A stretch of DNA of 64,000 nucleotides, taken from positions 62,001 to 126,000 of the forward strand of contig NZ_FMZS01000009.1 in NCBI RefSeq assembly GCF_900101265.1. Direction: 5' to 3'. This stretch comes from Massilia sp. PDC64. GTDB taxonomy: Bacteria; Pseudomonadota; Gammaproteobacteria; Burkholderiales; Burkholderiaceae_D. The notes beneath the pieces were generated by a model. It saw only the letters and a program-made list of their open reading frames with translations, ran no database searches and was not told the DNA's origin. Shown here piece by piece: positions 25,826 through 35,782 of the stretch (the first letter of the stretch is position 1; every line of letters starts with the position of its first letter). A program made the position numbers and the translations under genes.

Positions 25826-27547
25826 ATGTTCAAGCAGATGAAGGTCGCGACCCGGCTGACCCTTGGTTTTCTTGCCGTTGTCGTGCTCGGCGCCATCGTG
25901 GCCGGCATTGCGATCTACAACATGACCCAGATGAACGAGCGCGCCAAGCTCATGTACCAGAAGGAATTGCTGGGCATTTCCTACGTCAAGGAAGCCGATC
26001 TGAACCAGGTTTCCCTCGGCCGTGCGCTGCGCGGCGCCATGCTGGCGTCGACGGACGAACAGCGCGCCAACATGCTGGCCAACGCCGACAAATACAGGAA
26101 GCTGCTGCAGGAAAACCTCGACAAGGCACGTCCGCTGTTCCACTCGGAGGAAGGCAAGCGCCTCTTTGCCGAAGCCGACGCCCAGGTGCGCGACTTCGAC
26201 GGCACGGCCGCGGACCTGGTCAAGCGCGTGAAGGCGGAGCCGCTCGAGGCGAAGCGCGATTCCGTCGACTACCTGTTCGGCACGTTGCTGCCCAGGTCAC
26301 AAAGCGTCGATGCGAAACTGGCCGATCTTGCCCATAACAAGGAACAGATGGCCCAGGAAACCAATCTGAGCAACAAGACCGCCTATGAAAACAGTCGCGC
26401 CACGATGCTCGTGCTCGTCGCGCTCAGTGCCATGGCCGGCACCGGCTTCGGCATCCTGATCACCCGCAGCCTGGCGCGCCAGCTGGGCGGCGAACCCGCC
26501 TATGCCGCCGACATCGCGGCCCGCATCGCAGACGGCGACCTGAGCACCCACGTGCAGCTGCGCCCCGGTGACGAGACGAGCCTGCTGTTCGCGATGAAAT
26601 CCATGCGCGACCGCCTGGCCGGCATCGTCAGCGAAGTGCGCCAGGGCACGGACGCCATCGCCTCGGCCTCCGGCGAAATCGCCAGCGGCAATCAGGACCT
26701 GTCGTCGCGCACGGAACAACAGGCCAGCTCGCTCGAAGAAACCGCATCGTCGATGGAAGAGCTGACGTCGACCGTAAAGCAGAACGCCGACAACGCGCGC
26801 CAGGCCAACATGCTGGCGCAGACGGCGTCGAACGTGGCCGGCCAGGGTGGCGACGTCGTCGCGCAGGTCGTGCAGACGATGGGCTCGATCAACGACTCGT
26901 CGAAAAAGATCGTGGACATCATCACCGTCATCGACGGCATCGCGTTCCAGACCAACATCCTGGCGCTGAACGCCGCGGTCGAGGCCGCGCGTGCCGGCGA
27001 ACAGGGCCGCGGCTTCGCGGTCGTCGCGGGCGAAGTGCGGACCTTGGCCCAGCGCTCGGCGGCCGCGGCCAAGGAGATCAAGGCCCTGATCGGCGACTCC
27101 GTCGACAAGGTCGAGGCCGGCACCAGGCTCGTCGACCAGGCCGGCAGCACGATGCACGAGGTCGTCGACAGCATCCGGCGCGTGACGGACATCATGGCCG
27201 AGATCAGTGCCGCCAGCCAGGAACAGACCAGCGGCATCGAGCAGATCAACCAGGCGATCAGCCAGATGGACAACGTGACCCAGCAGAACGCGGGCCTCGT
27301 CGAGGAGGCCGCGGCCGCGTCGGAAGCGTTGCAGAGCCAGGCGGCCAGGCTGGCGGCACTGGTCAGCGTGTTCCGCATCGACGAGCGGGCGCCGGCCACG
27401 GCCCCGGCCGCACCAGTGGCGCCGGTCCGCGCCGCGAAACCTGTCTCGACGCTGGCGGCACCGAAGCCGGCAACCGTCGTCAAGCCGGCGCCGGTGCGTG
27501 CGCCCGTCAAGACGGCGGCCACCGCGGACGGGTGGGAAGAGTTCTGA
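25826..27547 (+). CDS. Methyl-accepting chemotaxis protein
   Basis: A 573-residue membrane chemoreceptor. TM1 is at about residues 12-34, a four-helix-bundle ligand domain lies in the periplasm, TM2 is at about 193-213, and a HAMP domain follows. The cytoplasmic hub is highly conserved (FQTNILALNAAVEAARAGEQ, FAVVAGEVRTLAQRSA), where CheA and CheW bind. A Pro/Ala-rich linker ends in WEEF, resembling the xWxxF tail that tethers CheR and CheB. Glutamine/glutamate pairs such as TEQQASSLEETA are likely methylation sites. The ligand is unknown. Confidence 0.95.
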   Translation: MFKQMKVATRLTLGFLAVVVLGAIVAGIAIYNMTQMNERAKLMYQKELLGISYVKEADLNQVSLGRALRGAMLASTDEQRANMLANADKYRKLLQENLDKARPLFHSEEGKRLFAEADAQVRDFDGTAADLVKRVKAEPLEAKRDSVDYLFGTLLPRSQSVDAKLADLAHNKEQMAQETNLSNKTAYENSRATMLVLVALSAMAGTGFGILITRSLARQLGGEPAYAADIAARIADGDLSTHVQLRPGDETSLLFAMKSMRDRLAGIVSEVRQGTDAIASASGEIASGNQDLSSRTEQQASSLEETASSMEELTSTVKQNADNARQANMLAQTASNVAGQGGDVVAQVVQTMGSINDSSKKIVDIITVIDGIAFQTNILALNAAVEAARAGEQGRGFAVVAGEVRTLAQRSAAAAKEIKALIGDSVDKVEAGTRLVDQAGSTMHEVVDSIRRVTDIMAEISAASQEQTSGIEQINQAISQMDNVTQQNAGLVEEAAAASEALQSQAARLAALVSVFRIDERAPATAPAAPVAPVRAAKPVSTLAAPKPATVVKPAPVRAPVKTAATADGWEEF

Positions 27548-27649
27548 TCCCTGTTCCCCGCGTCATCTTGCACGTGGTAAATTGCTGCCTTTCACGGCCG
27601 AGCCAACAAGCGCGGCCGCGTATTCACAAGCCACAAGCGAGAGGACAGG

Positions 27650-29707
27650 ATGAAATTACGTATGCTGGCGCTGGCCGCCGCCCTGACGGGCACGGCGCTC
27701 GGCGCGACGGCCGCACCGCGCGGATTCACGGTCGAAGACCTGGTGACGATGGAAAGAGTCGGCAGCCCGGCGGTGTCGCCGGACGGCGGCCGCGTCGTCT
27801 ACACGGTGCGCACGACCGACATGGGCAAGAACCGCGGTCATACCGACCTCTACCTGGTCGACCTGCGCGCCGCCAGTCCGACCCCGCAACGCCTGACGTC
27901 GGATGCCGCCAGCAGCACGGATCCGGAATGGTCGCCCAGCGGCGACGCGATCTATTTCCTGTCGTCGCGTTCGGGCTCGGGCCAGGTGTGGCGCGTGCCG
28001 GCGGCCGGCGGCGACGCGGTCCGCGTGACCGACCTGCCGCTCGACGTGGACGCGTTCCGCGTCGCGCCGACGGGTGACCGCATCGCCTTGAGCATGGCCG
28101 TGTTCCGCGACTGCGCCGACCTCGCCTGCACGAAGGCGCGCGTGGATGCGAAAGAGAAGGACAAGGCCAGCGGCAAGCTCTACGATCGCCTGTTCGTGCG
28201 TCACTGGGACACGTGGTCCGACGGCCGCAACAACGTGCTGTACGCGGCCCCGCTGGATGCCTCCGGCCGCGTGAACGGCACGCCGGTTAGCCTGTCGGGC
28301 GCGCTCGACGGCGACGTGCCGTCGAAACCGTTCGGCGACCGCGAGGAATTCCGCTTCAGCCCGGACGGCAAGACCGTCGTGTTCTCGGTGCGTATCGCCG
28401 GCAAGTCCGAGGCGTGGTCGACGAACTTCGACTTGTACACGGTGCCCGCCACGGGCGGCACGCCGCGCAACCTGACCGCGGACAATAACGCCTGGGATAC
28501 GAAAGGCGTGTTCTCGCCGGACGGCCGCACCCTCGCCTACCTGGCCATGACCCGTCCGGGCTTCGAGGCGGACCGCTACCACATCGTGCTGCTCGATCTT
28601 GCCACCGGCAAGAAGCGCAACGTGGCCGAAAGCTGGGACCGCTCGCCGGGCAGCATCCAGTGGACGGCCGACGGCAAGACGCTCATCGCGGACGCCGAGG
28701 ACATCGGCCAGCACCGCCTGTTCGCCATCGACGTGGCCAGCGGCAAGGTGTCGCCGCTGACCGACAAGGGTTCCATCGGCGGCTTCGACGTGCGCGGCAA
28801 TACCGTCGCGTTCACGCAAACGAATCTCGCATCGGGCGCGCAATTGTTCGGCATGGCGCTGGGCACGAACAAGGCCGCGCAACTGACGCATGTGAACGAG
28901 GAAAAGCTGGCCGACGTGCGCTGGGGCGACTATGAACAGTTTTCGTTCAAGGGCGCGAACGGCGACACCGTCTACGGCCACGTGATGAAGCCGTGGAATT
29001 ACGAGCCGGGCAAGAAATACCCGATCGCCTTCCTCGTGCACGGCGGTCCGCAGGGCAGCTTCGGCAACGGCTGGAGCTACCGCTGGAATCCGCAGGTGTA
29101 CGCGGGCGCGGGCTATGCAACCGTGTTCATCGACTTCCACGGCTCGACGGGCTACGGCCAGAAGTTCACGGACGCCATCAGCGGCGACTGGGGCGGCAAG
29201 CCGCTCGAGGACCTCAAGAAAGGGCTGGCCGCGGCCACGGCGAAGTACGCCTGGCTGGACCGTTCGCACGCGTGCGCGCTGGGCGCGTCGTATGGCGGCT
29301 ACATGATGAACTGGATCGAGGGTAACTGGTCCGACGGCTTCAAGTGCATCGTCAACCACGACGGCGTGTTCGATACCCGCGGCATGGCGTATTCGACCGA
29401 AGAACAATGGTTCACCGATTGGGAAAACGGCGGTCCGTACTTCGCCGTGCCGGACAAGCATGAGCGCTTCAACCCGGTGCTGCACGTGAACAGGTGGAAG
29501 ACGCCGATGCTCGTCGTGCAGGGCGACCTCGACTTCCGCATCCCGACGGCCCAGGGCCTGTCCACGTTCACGGCGCTGCAGCGCCGCGGCATCGAGAGCA
29601 AGCTGCTCGTGTTCCCGGACGAGAACCACTGGGTGCTGAAGCCGGCCAACTCCGTGCTGTGGCATCACACCGTGCTCGGCTGGCTGGACCAGCACCTGAA
29701 GCAGTAA
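27650..29707 (+). CDS. S9-family prolyl oligopeptidase-type peptidase, secreted
   Basis: A 685-residue dipeptidyl-peptidase/acylaminoacyl-peptidase-like enzyme. The signal peptide is MKLRMLALAAALTGTALGATA. An N-terminal beta-propeller is built from WD40-like PD40 segments (SPDGGRVVYTVR, FSPDGKTVVFSV, FSPDGRTLAYLA). The C-terminal hydrolase has LVHGGPQGSFG, nucleophile LGASYGGYMMN, acid QGDLDFRIP and base DENHWV. It probably degrades peptides in the periplasm. GAGAGGACAGG precedes the ATG. Confidence 0.93.
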   Translation: MKLRMLALAAALTGTALGATAAPRGFTVEDLVTMERVGSPAVSPDGGRVVYTVRTTDMGKNRGHTDLYLVDLRAASPTPQRLTSDAASSTDPEWSPSGDAIYFLSSRSGSGQVWRVPAAGGDAVRVTDLPLDVDAFRVAPTGDRIALSMAVFRDCADLACTKARVDAKEKDKASGKLYDRLFVRHWDTWSDGRNNVLYAAPLDASGRVNGTPVSLSGALDGDVPSKPFGDREEFRFSPDGKTVVFSVRIAGKSEAWSTNFDLYTVPATGGTPRNLTADNNAWDTKGVFSPDGRTLAYLAMTRPGFEADRYHIVLLDLATGKKRNVAESWDRSPGSIQWTADGKTLIADAEDIGQHRLFAIDVASGKVSPLTDKGSIGGFDVRGNTVAFTQTNLASGAQLFGMALGTNKAAQLTHVNEEKLADVRWGDYEQFSFKGANGDTVYGHVMKPWNYEPGKKYPIAFLVHGGPQGSFGNGWSYRWNPQVYAGAGYATVFIDFHGSTGYGQKFTDAISGDWGGKPLEDLKKGLAAATAKYAWLDRSHACALGASYGGYMMNWIEGNWSDGFKCIVNHDGVFDTRGMAYSTEEQWFTDWENGGPYFAVPDKHERFNPVLHVNRWKTPMLVVQGDLDFRIPTAQGLSTFTALQRRGIESKLLVFPDENHWVLKPANSVLWHHTVLGWLDQHLKQ

Positions 29708-29736
29708 ATCCACGCAGCGCTCCCGCCCGGAGGACG

Positions 29737-29766
29737 AAAAACGCCTGTACGTACAGGCGTTTTTTT
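29737..29766 (+). terminator. Rho-independent terminator after S9 peptidase gene
   Basis: A 14-bp perfect inverted repeat centred on GTAC|GTAC (AAAAACGCCTGTAC and complement) ends in seven T residues. It is symmetrical and could serve both strands. Confidence 0.9.
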
Positions 29767-29819
29767 CGTTTCCAAAGGATTGCCTCGGTGCTACTATTGC
29801 TCGCTTCCGAGATGAAACC

Positions 29820-30539
29820 ATGATGAACGACCCGCAAGCGGACCGCGAACTCAAACCGCAGGAATTCGAATTCGAATCGATGAACCTGCAGGTCGGCGTA
29901 CGCCTGCAATTCATCACGCACCGGCGCCTGAAGCCCGTGCAGCATTTCTCCACGCTGATCGGCTGGTTGAAGGACGAATACCTGATCGTCAAGATCCCGA
30001 TGGATAGCGGCGCGCCGATTCCCCTGGTCGAGGGCGAGCGCGTGACGATGCGTGTGTTCTCGGGTATCCACGTGTGCTCGTTCGCATGCACGGTCGAGCG
30101 TGTGTTCGGCCGGCCGCTGCTGTACGCCCACATCTCCTTCCCGCGCACGATCCAGGGCACGAGCCTGCGCACGGCGATGCGGGTCAAGGTCGACATTCCC
30201 GCCAAAGTCATCCCGAAAAACGCCACCGTGCCCGGTGCCGATTGCCTGCTGACGAACCTGAGCGTGAACGGCGCCCGCATCGAATCCAGGAAGAACCTGC
30301 CGCAGGACGAGGACGAAATCGACCTGGAATTCGCCCTGCTGGCCCCGCCCAACAACCAGGAAACCCGCATCCGCACGCGCGCGGCGGTGCGCAACATCAG
30401 CGCCCTCTCGGGCGGGCCGGAACAGGCTGAGGGATTTGCGTACGGCGTGCAGTTCGTGGACCTCGATCCCGTGCACTACACGCTGCTGCAGAACCTGACG
30501 TATGAGGCGTTACTGGCGGACCGGCAAAAAATCGTCTGA
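29820..30539 (+). CDS. PilZ-domain c-di-GMP-binding protein, YcgR-like
   Basis: A 239-residue two-domain protein: an N-terminal YcgR-like region (LQVGVRLQFITHRR, FSTLIGWLKDEYLIVKIP) and a C-terminal PilZ domain. The c-di-GMP-binding residues are visible as RTAMRVKVDIP (the RxxxR-type arginines) and NLSVNGARIE (the D/N-x-S-x-x-G motif). YcgR-type proteins brake the flagellar motor when c-di-GMP rises. It lies beside a chemoreceptor and a pilin locus, so a motility role is plausible. Confidence 0.87.
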   Translation: MMNDPQADRELKPQEFEFESMNLQVGVRLQFITHRRLKPVQHFSTLIGWLKDEYLIVKIPMDSGAPIPLVEGERVTMRVFSGIHVCSFACTVERVFGRPLLYAHISFPRTIQGTSLRTAMRVKVDIPAKVIPKNATVPGADCLLTNLSVNGARIESRKNLPQDEDEIDLEFALLAPPNNQETRIRTRAAVRNISALSGGPEQAEGFAYGVQFVDLDPVHYTLLQNLTYEALLADRQKIV

Positions 30540-31979
30540 TCAGAAGTAGCCGGCCTTCCACAGGCGCGGCCATTGCGTACCCGTATTGACCGCCTGTTCG
30601 GCCGGCGTCATTTCCTCGCCATGCAGCCTGGCGGCCGCCCCCGGCCAAGCGCCCGCGATCACACCCACCATCGCCACGACGATACACACGGCACCCACTG
30701 CGCGGTGGATACCGTCCGGTGCGGCCTGCGCCGCCGGGCGCATCGTCCGCTGCCAGCCGATGGCGCAGCCGAGATACAGCGCGAACGCCAGCTGGCTTTG
30801 GGGCATTACGACGACGCCCGACACGAGCCCGTCGACGAGGATCGCCACGGCGCCGGTGAGCAGCGCGACGAAGATCGTCTCGTTGGCGGCGTCGTCATGC
30901 CGGACGCGCGCACCGGCCGCCAGCAGCGCGCGTAATCCGTACGCGACGGCGATCAGCAGACAGAGCAAGGCGGGCAATCCCCATTCGACGCCTACCTGCA
31001 GCAGCCAGTCGTGCGGGTGGGCGGCAATATGCAGATGGCCAGTGTAATGTGCGAAATGCATGGGCCCCACGCCCAGCCAAGGGTGCTGCCCGATCAGCGC
31101 GGCGGCGAGACGCCAGAGCGGCATCCGTCCCGACGACGGGTCGGCGGCCGTGCGGTCGATCGCGTACATGAACGAGCTCATGCCTTCGACGCCGAGCAAG
31201 GCCGGCACGACGGTGAGGAAGACGAAGTACGCGAGCAGGCCCAGTACCGCCGTCACGGCGACCTGTTGAAGATATGGCACGGCCCGCCGCCGCGCCAGCA
31301 CGGCGACGACGGCACAGCCGGCCGCCATGCCCAGCAGCGTGCCGCGACCCGTCGTCGCGTACAAGGCCATCCACCAGTACGTGCCCACCGCCATCCAAAG
31401 CCAGCGCAATTTGGACGGGCGCGGCGTCAGGCAGCACAGCAGGATCAGCAGCGGCAATGTCGATGTCTGCGCGTGGTTGAAGAAGCGGATATTGCTGAAG
31501 TTGGTCGTGAAATCGTCGAGCGCCAGCGGGATGCCGAGGCTGAGGCCGCCCACGTACGCGACGATGAACAGGAACACATAGAACGCGCACATGATGCCCA
31601 GGCAGCGGAGGACGAACAGGATGGCCGCCTGGCCATGCCGCGCGATCTCGGCCGCGACCATGGCGGCCAGCATGTAGAGCAGAAACAGGTTGGCGACTTC
31701 GAAGAAGGCAAAGCGCGGCGCGAAGGAGACCGCGGCGCTCAGCATGCCGAGCACGAAGAACGCAGCCAGCGTCATGCCCGGACGTCCGGAAAACAGGTCT
31801 GCGACGGTCCGGCGCTCGACCAGGGCGATGCTCGCGCCCAGCAGCACGGCGCAGATCTGGACGAGGCGCTGGTGATCGTGACCGGCCACGAGCATGAAGT
31901 TGGCCAACAGGGCCAGGCACAGCAGCATCATGCAGCGCATCCGCAACAGCGCCGATGGAAGGGTTTCCGTCGTAAGCAC
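30540..31979 (-). CDS. O-antigen-ligase-like membrane protein, possible pilin glycosylase (TfpO/PglL-like)
   Basis: A 479-residue polytopic protein with about 11-12 membrane helices. The large periplasmic loop before HPHDWLLQVGVEWGLPALL matches the Wzy_C family shared by WaaL O-antigen ligases and PglL/TfpO O-oligosaccharyltransferases. It lies 87 bp behind the pilin gene on the same strand with no polysaccharide genes around. In several beta- and gamma-proteobacteria this position holds the enzyme that puts a glycan on pilin. The choice between pilin glycosylase and general ligase is inferred from context. Confidence 0.75.
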   Translation of the reverse strand: MLTTETLPSALLRMRCMMLLCLALLANFMLVAGHDHQRLVQICAVLLGASIALVERRTVADLFSGRPGMTLAAFFVLGMLSAAVSFAPRFAFFEVANLFLLYMLAAMVAAEIARHGQAAILFVLRCLGIMCAFYVFLFIVAYVGGLSLGIPLALDDFTTNFSNIRFFNHAQTSTLPLLILLCCLTPRPSKLRWLWMAVGTYWWMALYATTGRGTLLGMAAGCAVVAVLARRRAVPYLQQVAVTAVLGLLAYFVFLTVVPALLGVEGMSSFMYAIDRTAADPSSGRMPLWRLAAALIGQHPWLGVGPMHFAHYTGHLHIAAHPHDWLLQVGVEWGLPALLCLLIAVAYGLRALLAAGARVRHDDAANETIFVALLTGAVAILVDGLVSGVVVMPQSQLAFALYLGCAIGWQRTMRPAAQAAPDGIHRAVGAVCIVVAMVGVIAGAWPGAAARLHGEEMTPAEQAVNTGTQWPRLWKAGYF

Positions 31980-32000
31980 GCTCGACCTCGTCGATCCGGT

Positions 32001-32033
32001 AATAAAAAAGCCGCCCAGCTTGCACTGGGCGGC
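32001..32033 (-). terminator. Rho-independent terminator after pilA
   Basis: On the minus strand a GCCGCCCAG/CTGGGCGGC stem with a 6-base loop is followed by TTTTTTATT. It stands 22 bp before the O-ligase start, so O-ligase transcription from pilA would depend on read-through. Confidence 0.92.
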
Positions 32034-32066
32034 TCGTTGACGCTATGTCCGATCAGTCAGGACAAA

Positions 32067-32501
32067 TTAGCTGCCGCTGCAGGAGGTGCCAACGACGTTC
32101 GGCTTGTCGGCCGCGTCGACGTCGTTGCCGCAGGTCCATCCGCCGTCAGCGGCGCGGGTCAGGGTGATAATCTTGCCTTTGACCGATTTCGGGCCGTCCT
32201 GGATCGTGCAGGTCAGCGTCGTCGACGTGATGCCCATGCTGCAGTTGGTGGTGGTGGCTTTCAGGCCGACGTCAGCAACAGTCAGGGTGGATGCATCGAC
32301 GCCTTCGTTCATCTTGACGTCATAGCCGGTTTTACCCGCCGACACTTCCGACAGTGCAGCGGCGAACTTCGACTTGGCAACGTAGTTCTGGTAAGCCGGG
32401 ATGGCCACGGCGGCCAGGATACCGATAATCGCGACAACGATCATCAGTTCGATCAGGGTGAAGCCGGCTTGGGCTTTCTTGACGATTTTCGGTGCTTTCA
32501 T
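32067..32501 (-). CDS. pilA: Type IV pilin PilA (major pilin)
   Basis: A 144-residue prepilin. The leader MKAPKIVKKAQAG (13 residues) is cut by PilD before Phe14, and the mature protein begins FTLIELMIVVAIIGILAAVA with Glu5, the standard assembly helix. A C-terminal disulfide loop is expected between CGNDVDAAD and the last cysteine, and the chain ends CSGS. The start at 32501 has a GGAGAG site. A strong terminator follows, and a sigma-54 promoter precedes it, as in other PilS/PilR-controlled pilins. Confidence 0.95.
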   Translation of the reverse strand: MKAPKIVKKAQAGFTLIELMIVVAIIGILAAVAIPAYQNYVAKSKFAAALSEVSAGKTGYDVKMNEGVDASTLTVADVGLKATTTNCSMGITSTTLTCTIQDGPKSVKGKIITLTRAADGGWTCGNDVDAADKPNVVGTSCSGS

Positions 32502-32582
32502 GATGTCTCTCCAGGTTGGGGGCACTGCAAAATTAAAGGGGTACTGCGTATCCGGTACTGCTTGCTTCTGCCCTTTACACTA

Positions 32583-32598
32583 TGCAATCGGCGTGCCA
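32583..32598 (-). promoter_or_regulatory. Consensus sigma-54 promoter of pilA
   Basis: Read on the minus strand, TGGCACGCCGATTGCA matches TGGCACG-N4-TTGCA fully, with GG and GC 10 bp apart. The start codon lies about 82 bp downstream. RpoN-dependent transcription of the major pilin is well known in Pseudomonas. Confidence 0.85.
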
Positions 32599-32673
32599 GC
32601 CTGTTTCCATACGGAATCGTTAGCACCGTGCCATCAAAATGTGAGTTTTCGCGTGTTTTTTGCATTGCCGCAT

Positions 32674-32747
32674 GACAATTTTTGTCACGCCAGGGTGGCG
32701 AAAATTGTCACCCCGACCGTTTTTGTCCAGTCGCGACAAAAATTGTC
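32674..32747. promoter_or_regulatory. Repeated TTGTC sites upstream of pilA (possible PilR enhancer)
   Basis: Two copies of the 13-bp palindrome GACAA-N3-TTGTC (32674-32686 and, as exact reverse complement, 32735-32747) flank two half-sites TTGTC at 32705 and 32723. They lie about 75-150 bp upstream of the -24 box, where sigma-54 activators bind. PilR binding is inferred from position. The remaining part of this 303-bp gap holds only the pilA promoter and the sucD terminator. Confidence 0.55.
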
Positions 32748-32751
32748 AGTA

Positions 32752-32782
32752 CAAAAAAAACGGGACGCCGAAGCGCCCCGTT
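32752..32782 (-). terminator. Rho-independent terminator after sucCD
   Basis: On the minus strand AACGGGGCGC-TTCG-GCGTCCCGTT (one mismatch in the stem) is followed by TTTTTTT. It lies 23 bp after the sucD stop. Confidence 0.88.
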
Positions 32783-32804
32783 CATCGGATCCAGAACCGC
32801 AGGA

Positions 32805-33686
32805 TTACAGCATCGCCTTCAGCAGACGACCCATTTCCGACGGGTTCTTGGTGACCTTGATACCGCAGGCTTCCATGATTTCCAGCTTGGCCTGTGCCGT
32901 GTCGGCACCGCCCGAGATCAGCGCGCCGGCGTGGCCCATGCGCTTGCCCGGCGGCGCGGTGACGCCGGCGATGAAGCCGACGACCGGCTTCTTCATGTTG
33001 TCCTTGATCCAGTAAGCGGCGTTGGCCTCGTCCGGGCCGCCGATCTCGCCGATCATGATGACGGCGTCCGTGTCCGGATCGTCGTTGAACATCTTCATCA
33101 CGTCGATGTGCTTCAGACCGTTGATCGGGTCGCCACCGATACCGACTGCCGACGACTGGCCCAGGCCCAGTGCGGTCAGTTGGCCGACGGCTTCATACGT
33201 CAGCGTGCCCGAACGGGACACGACGCCGATGCGGCCTTTCTTGTGGATGTGACCCGGCATGATGCCGATCTTGATCTCGTCCGGGGTGATCAGGCCCGGG
33301 CAGTTCGGGCCCAGCAGCAGGGTCTTCGAACCGGCCTTGGCCATGCGGTCCTTGACTTCCATCATGTCACGGACGGGGATGCCTTCGGTGATGCAGATTG
33401 CCAGGTCCAGCTCGGCTTCCACGGCTTCCCAGATCGCGGCGGCGGCGCCTGCCGGCGGAACGTAGATGACCGACACGGTCGCGCCGGTTTCCTGCTTGGC
33501 TTCCTTGACGCTCGCGAAGATGGGGATACCCTCGAAGTCCTCACCGGCTTTCTTCGGGTTCACGCCTGCGACGAAGGCTTCACGGCCGTTCGCGTAGTCG
33601 CGGCACATGCGGGTGTGGAATTGGCCGGTCTTGCCGGTGATACCTTGGGTGATGACTTTGGTGTCTTTGTTAATCAGAATCGACAT
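32805..33686 (-). CDS. sucD: Succinyl-CoA synthetase alpha subunit
   Basis: Forms succinyl-CoA ligase with SucC in the TCA cycle, making ATP or GTP from succinyl-CoA. The 293-residue protein starts MSILINKDTKVITQGITGKTG (CoA-binding Rossmann part). It has VSVIYVPPAGAAAAIWEA, LLGPNCPGLITP, GVVSRSGTLTYEAV and the GFIAGVTAPPGKRMGHAGALI segment containing the histidine that is phosphorylated. It follows sucC by 17 bp. Confidence 0.98.
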   Translation of the reverse strand: MSILINKDTKVITQGITGKTGQFHTRMCRDYANGREAFVAGVNPKKAGEDFEGIPIFASVKEAKQETGATVSVIYVPPAGAAAAIWEAVEAELDLAICITEGIPVRDMMEVKDRMAKAGSKTLLLGPNCPGLITPDEIKIGIMPGHIHKKGRIGVVSRSGTLTYEAVGQLTALGLGQSSAVGIGGDPINGLKHIDVMKMFNDDPDTDAVIMIGEIGGPDEANAAYWIKDNMKKPVVGFIAGVTAPPGKRMGHAGALISGGADTAQAKLEIMEACGIKVTKNPSEMGRLLKAML

Positions 33687-33703
33687 TTTATTTCCTTCGC
33701 GAA

Positions 33704-34873
<1,170 letters not shown>

Positions 34874-34921
34874 GCTGGCTTCCCTTCTTCTGTTACTGAT
34901 GTAGTTTAGAAATGCGGTTGA

Positions 34922-34955
34922 AAAATAAAGCGACAAATCCGGAGTCTACTCCGGA
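34922..34955 (-). terminator. Hairpin with T-rich tail after the DUF2889 gene
   Basis: On the minus strand TCCGGAG-TAGA-CTCCGGA is followed by the T-rich tail TTTGTCGCTTTATTTTT, 6 bp after the DUF2889 stop and upstream of sucC. Confidence 0.6.
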
Positions 34956-34960
34956 CAACA

Positions 34961-35518
34961 CTACCCCGGCACCGCCTTGAGCGACCAGCGCGGGTAATAC
35001 GTTTCGACGGCGGGGCCGTCGAGGCGCAGCGCGTGGCAGCGGTCCAGTTCGTAAGGCCGCTCGGCCGAAGCATCGGCCGGACGGTTGGCCATCGCGTCAT
35101 CGGCGAAGGCCTGGATTGCCGCGGTGGGCAGGACTTGCGCGAGTTCGGTCAGGTGGGTGCAGCCGAGTACCCCGGACAGGCGGTCCTTCAGATGCAATCG
35201 GAAATGTTTCAGCAGCGACAAGCCGATGAGCTTTTTATACGCAGGGGCGATGGTGTCGCAGAAACCGGGATAGGGTACGGCATCGGACGCGGCTTCGGCG
35301 TCGACGATGTTCATGTCGCGGTCGATAGTCACCCGCAATTTGAGTTCGTGCACCGGCAGGCCGGCCGGACGGGAGCCGGAAGGCAGGGCAATGTCATGCG
35401 TCTTGGTGTCGCGGATGCACGCGTCGAGGTCCCACAGGCCATCGTCGCGCGCGAACGCTTCGACGGTAATGGCGCGCGTGTGCCTTGGCTTACGCGGAGC
35501 GGGAGGAGACAGGGGCAT
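34961..35518 (-). CDS. DUF2889 domain protein
   Basis: A 185-residue soluble protein of the DUF2889 family (from the ATG at 35518): RKPRHTRAITVEAFARDDGLWDLDACIRDTK, VHELKLRVTIDRDMNIVDAEA and GCTHLTELAQVLPTAAIQAF. The function of the family is unknown; in betaproteobacteria it often lies near sucCD and recAX, as here. The upstream frame extends to 35638, but the extension is not convincing protein and neither start has a good ribosome site. Confidence 0.82.
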   Translation of the reverse strand: MPLSPPAPRKPRHTRAITVEAFARDDGLWDLDACIRDTKTHDIALPSGSRPAGLPVHELKLRVTIDRDMNIVDAEAASDAVPYPGFCDTIAPAYKKLIGLSLLKHFRLHLKDRLSGVLGCTHLTELAQVLPTAAIQAFADDAMANRPADASAERPYELDRCHALRLDGPAVETYYPRWSLKAVPG

Positions 35519-35782
35519 AAACACCAATGCCGGTATGCGGCGAAAAAATTTGCAGCCGTTGTGCCTGATGCACGTTGCCGCAGCTTCTACGGCAACAACC
35601 GCTCTTGCGGCGCTGCTTAAACCATGAAAGTTTAGCACAGGGTGCCGGGCTGTGCACCGTCTCCCCGGTTACAGAAGGGTTTTTGAGGGGAAGATAAGGG
35701 GAGATGTTGCGAAGTTGTGATGCCGAAAGCGCAAGCCCGCCGTCATAAACAGAACGACAGTGGGACATTCACAACGATGAGA
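35519..35782. other. Intergenic gap between recX and the DUF2889 gene
   Basis: 264 bp with no convincing gene, terminator or promoter that I can support. Short open frames here have no ribosome site and no protein character. Confidence 0.5.

Noticed and set aside
27656..30397. A 913-residue open frame on the minus strand opposite the S9 peptidase and PilZ genes
   Set aside because: It spans two real genes and a terminator and has the His/Arg/Val-rich look of an antisense shadow.
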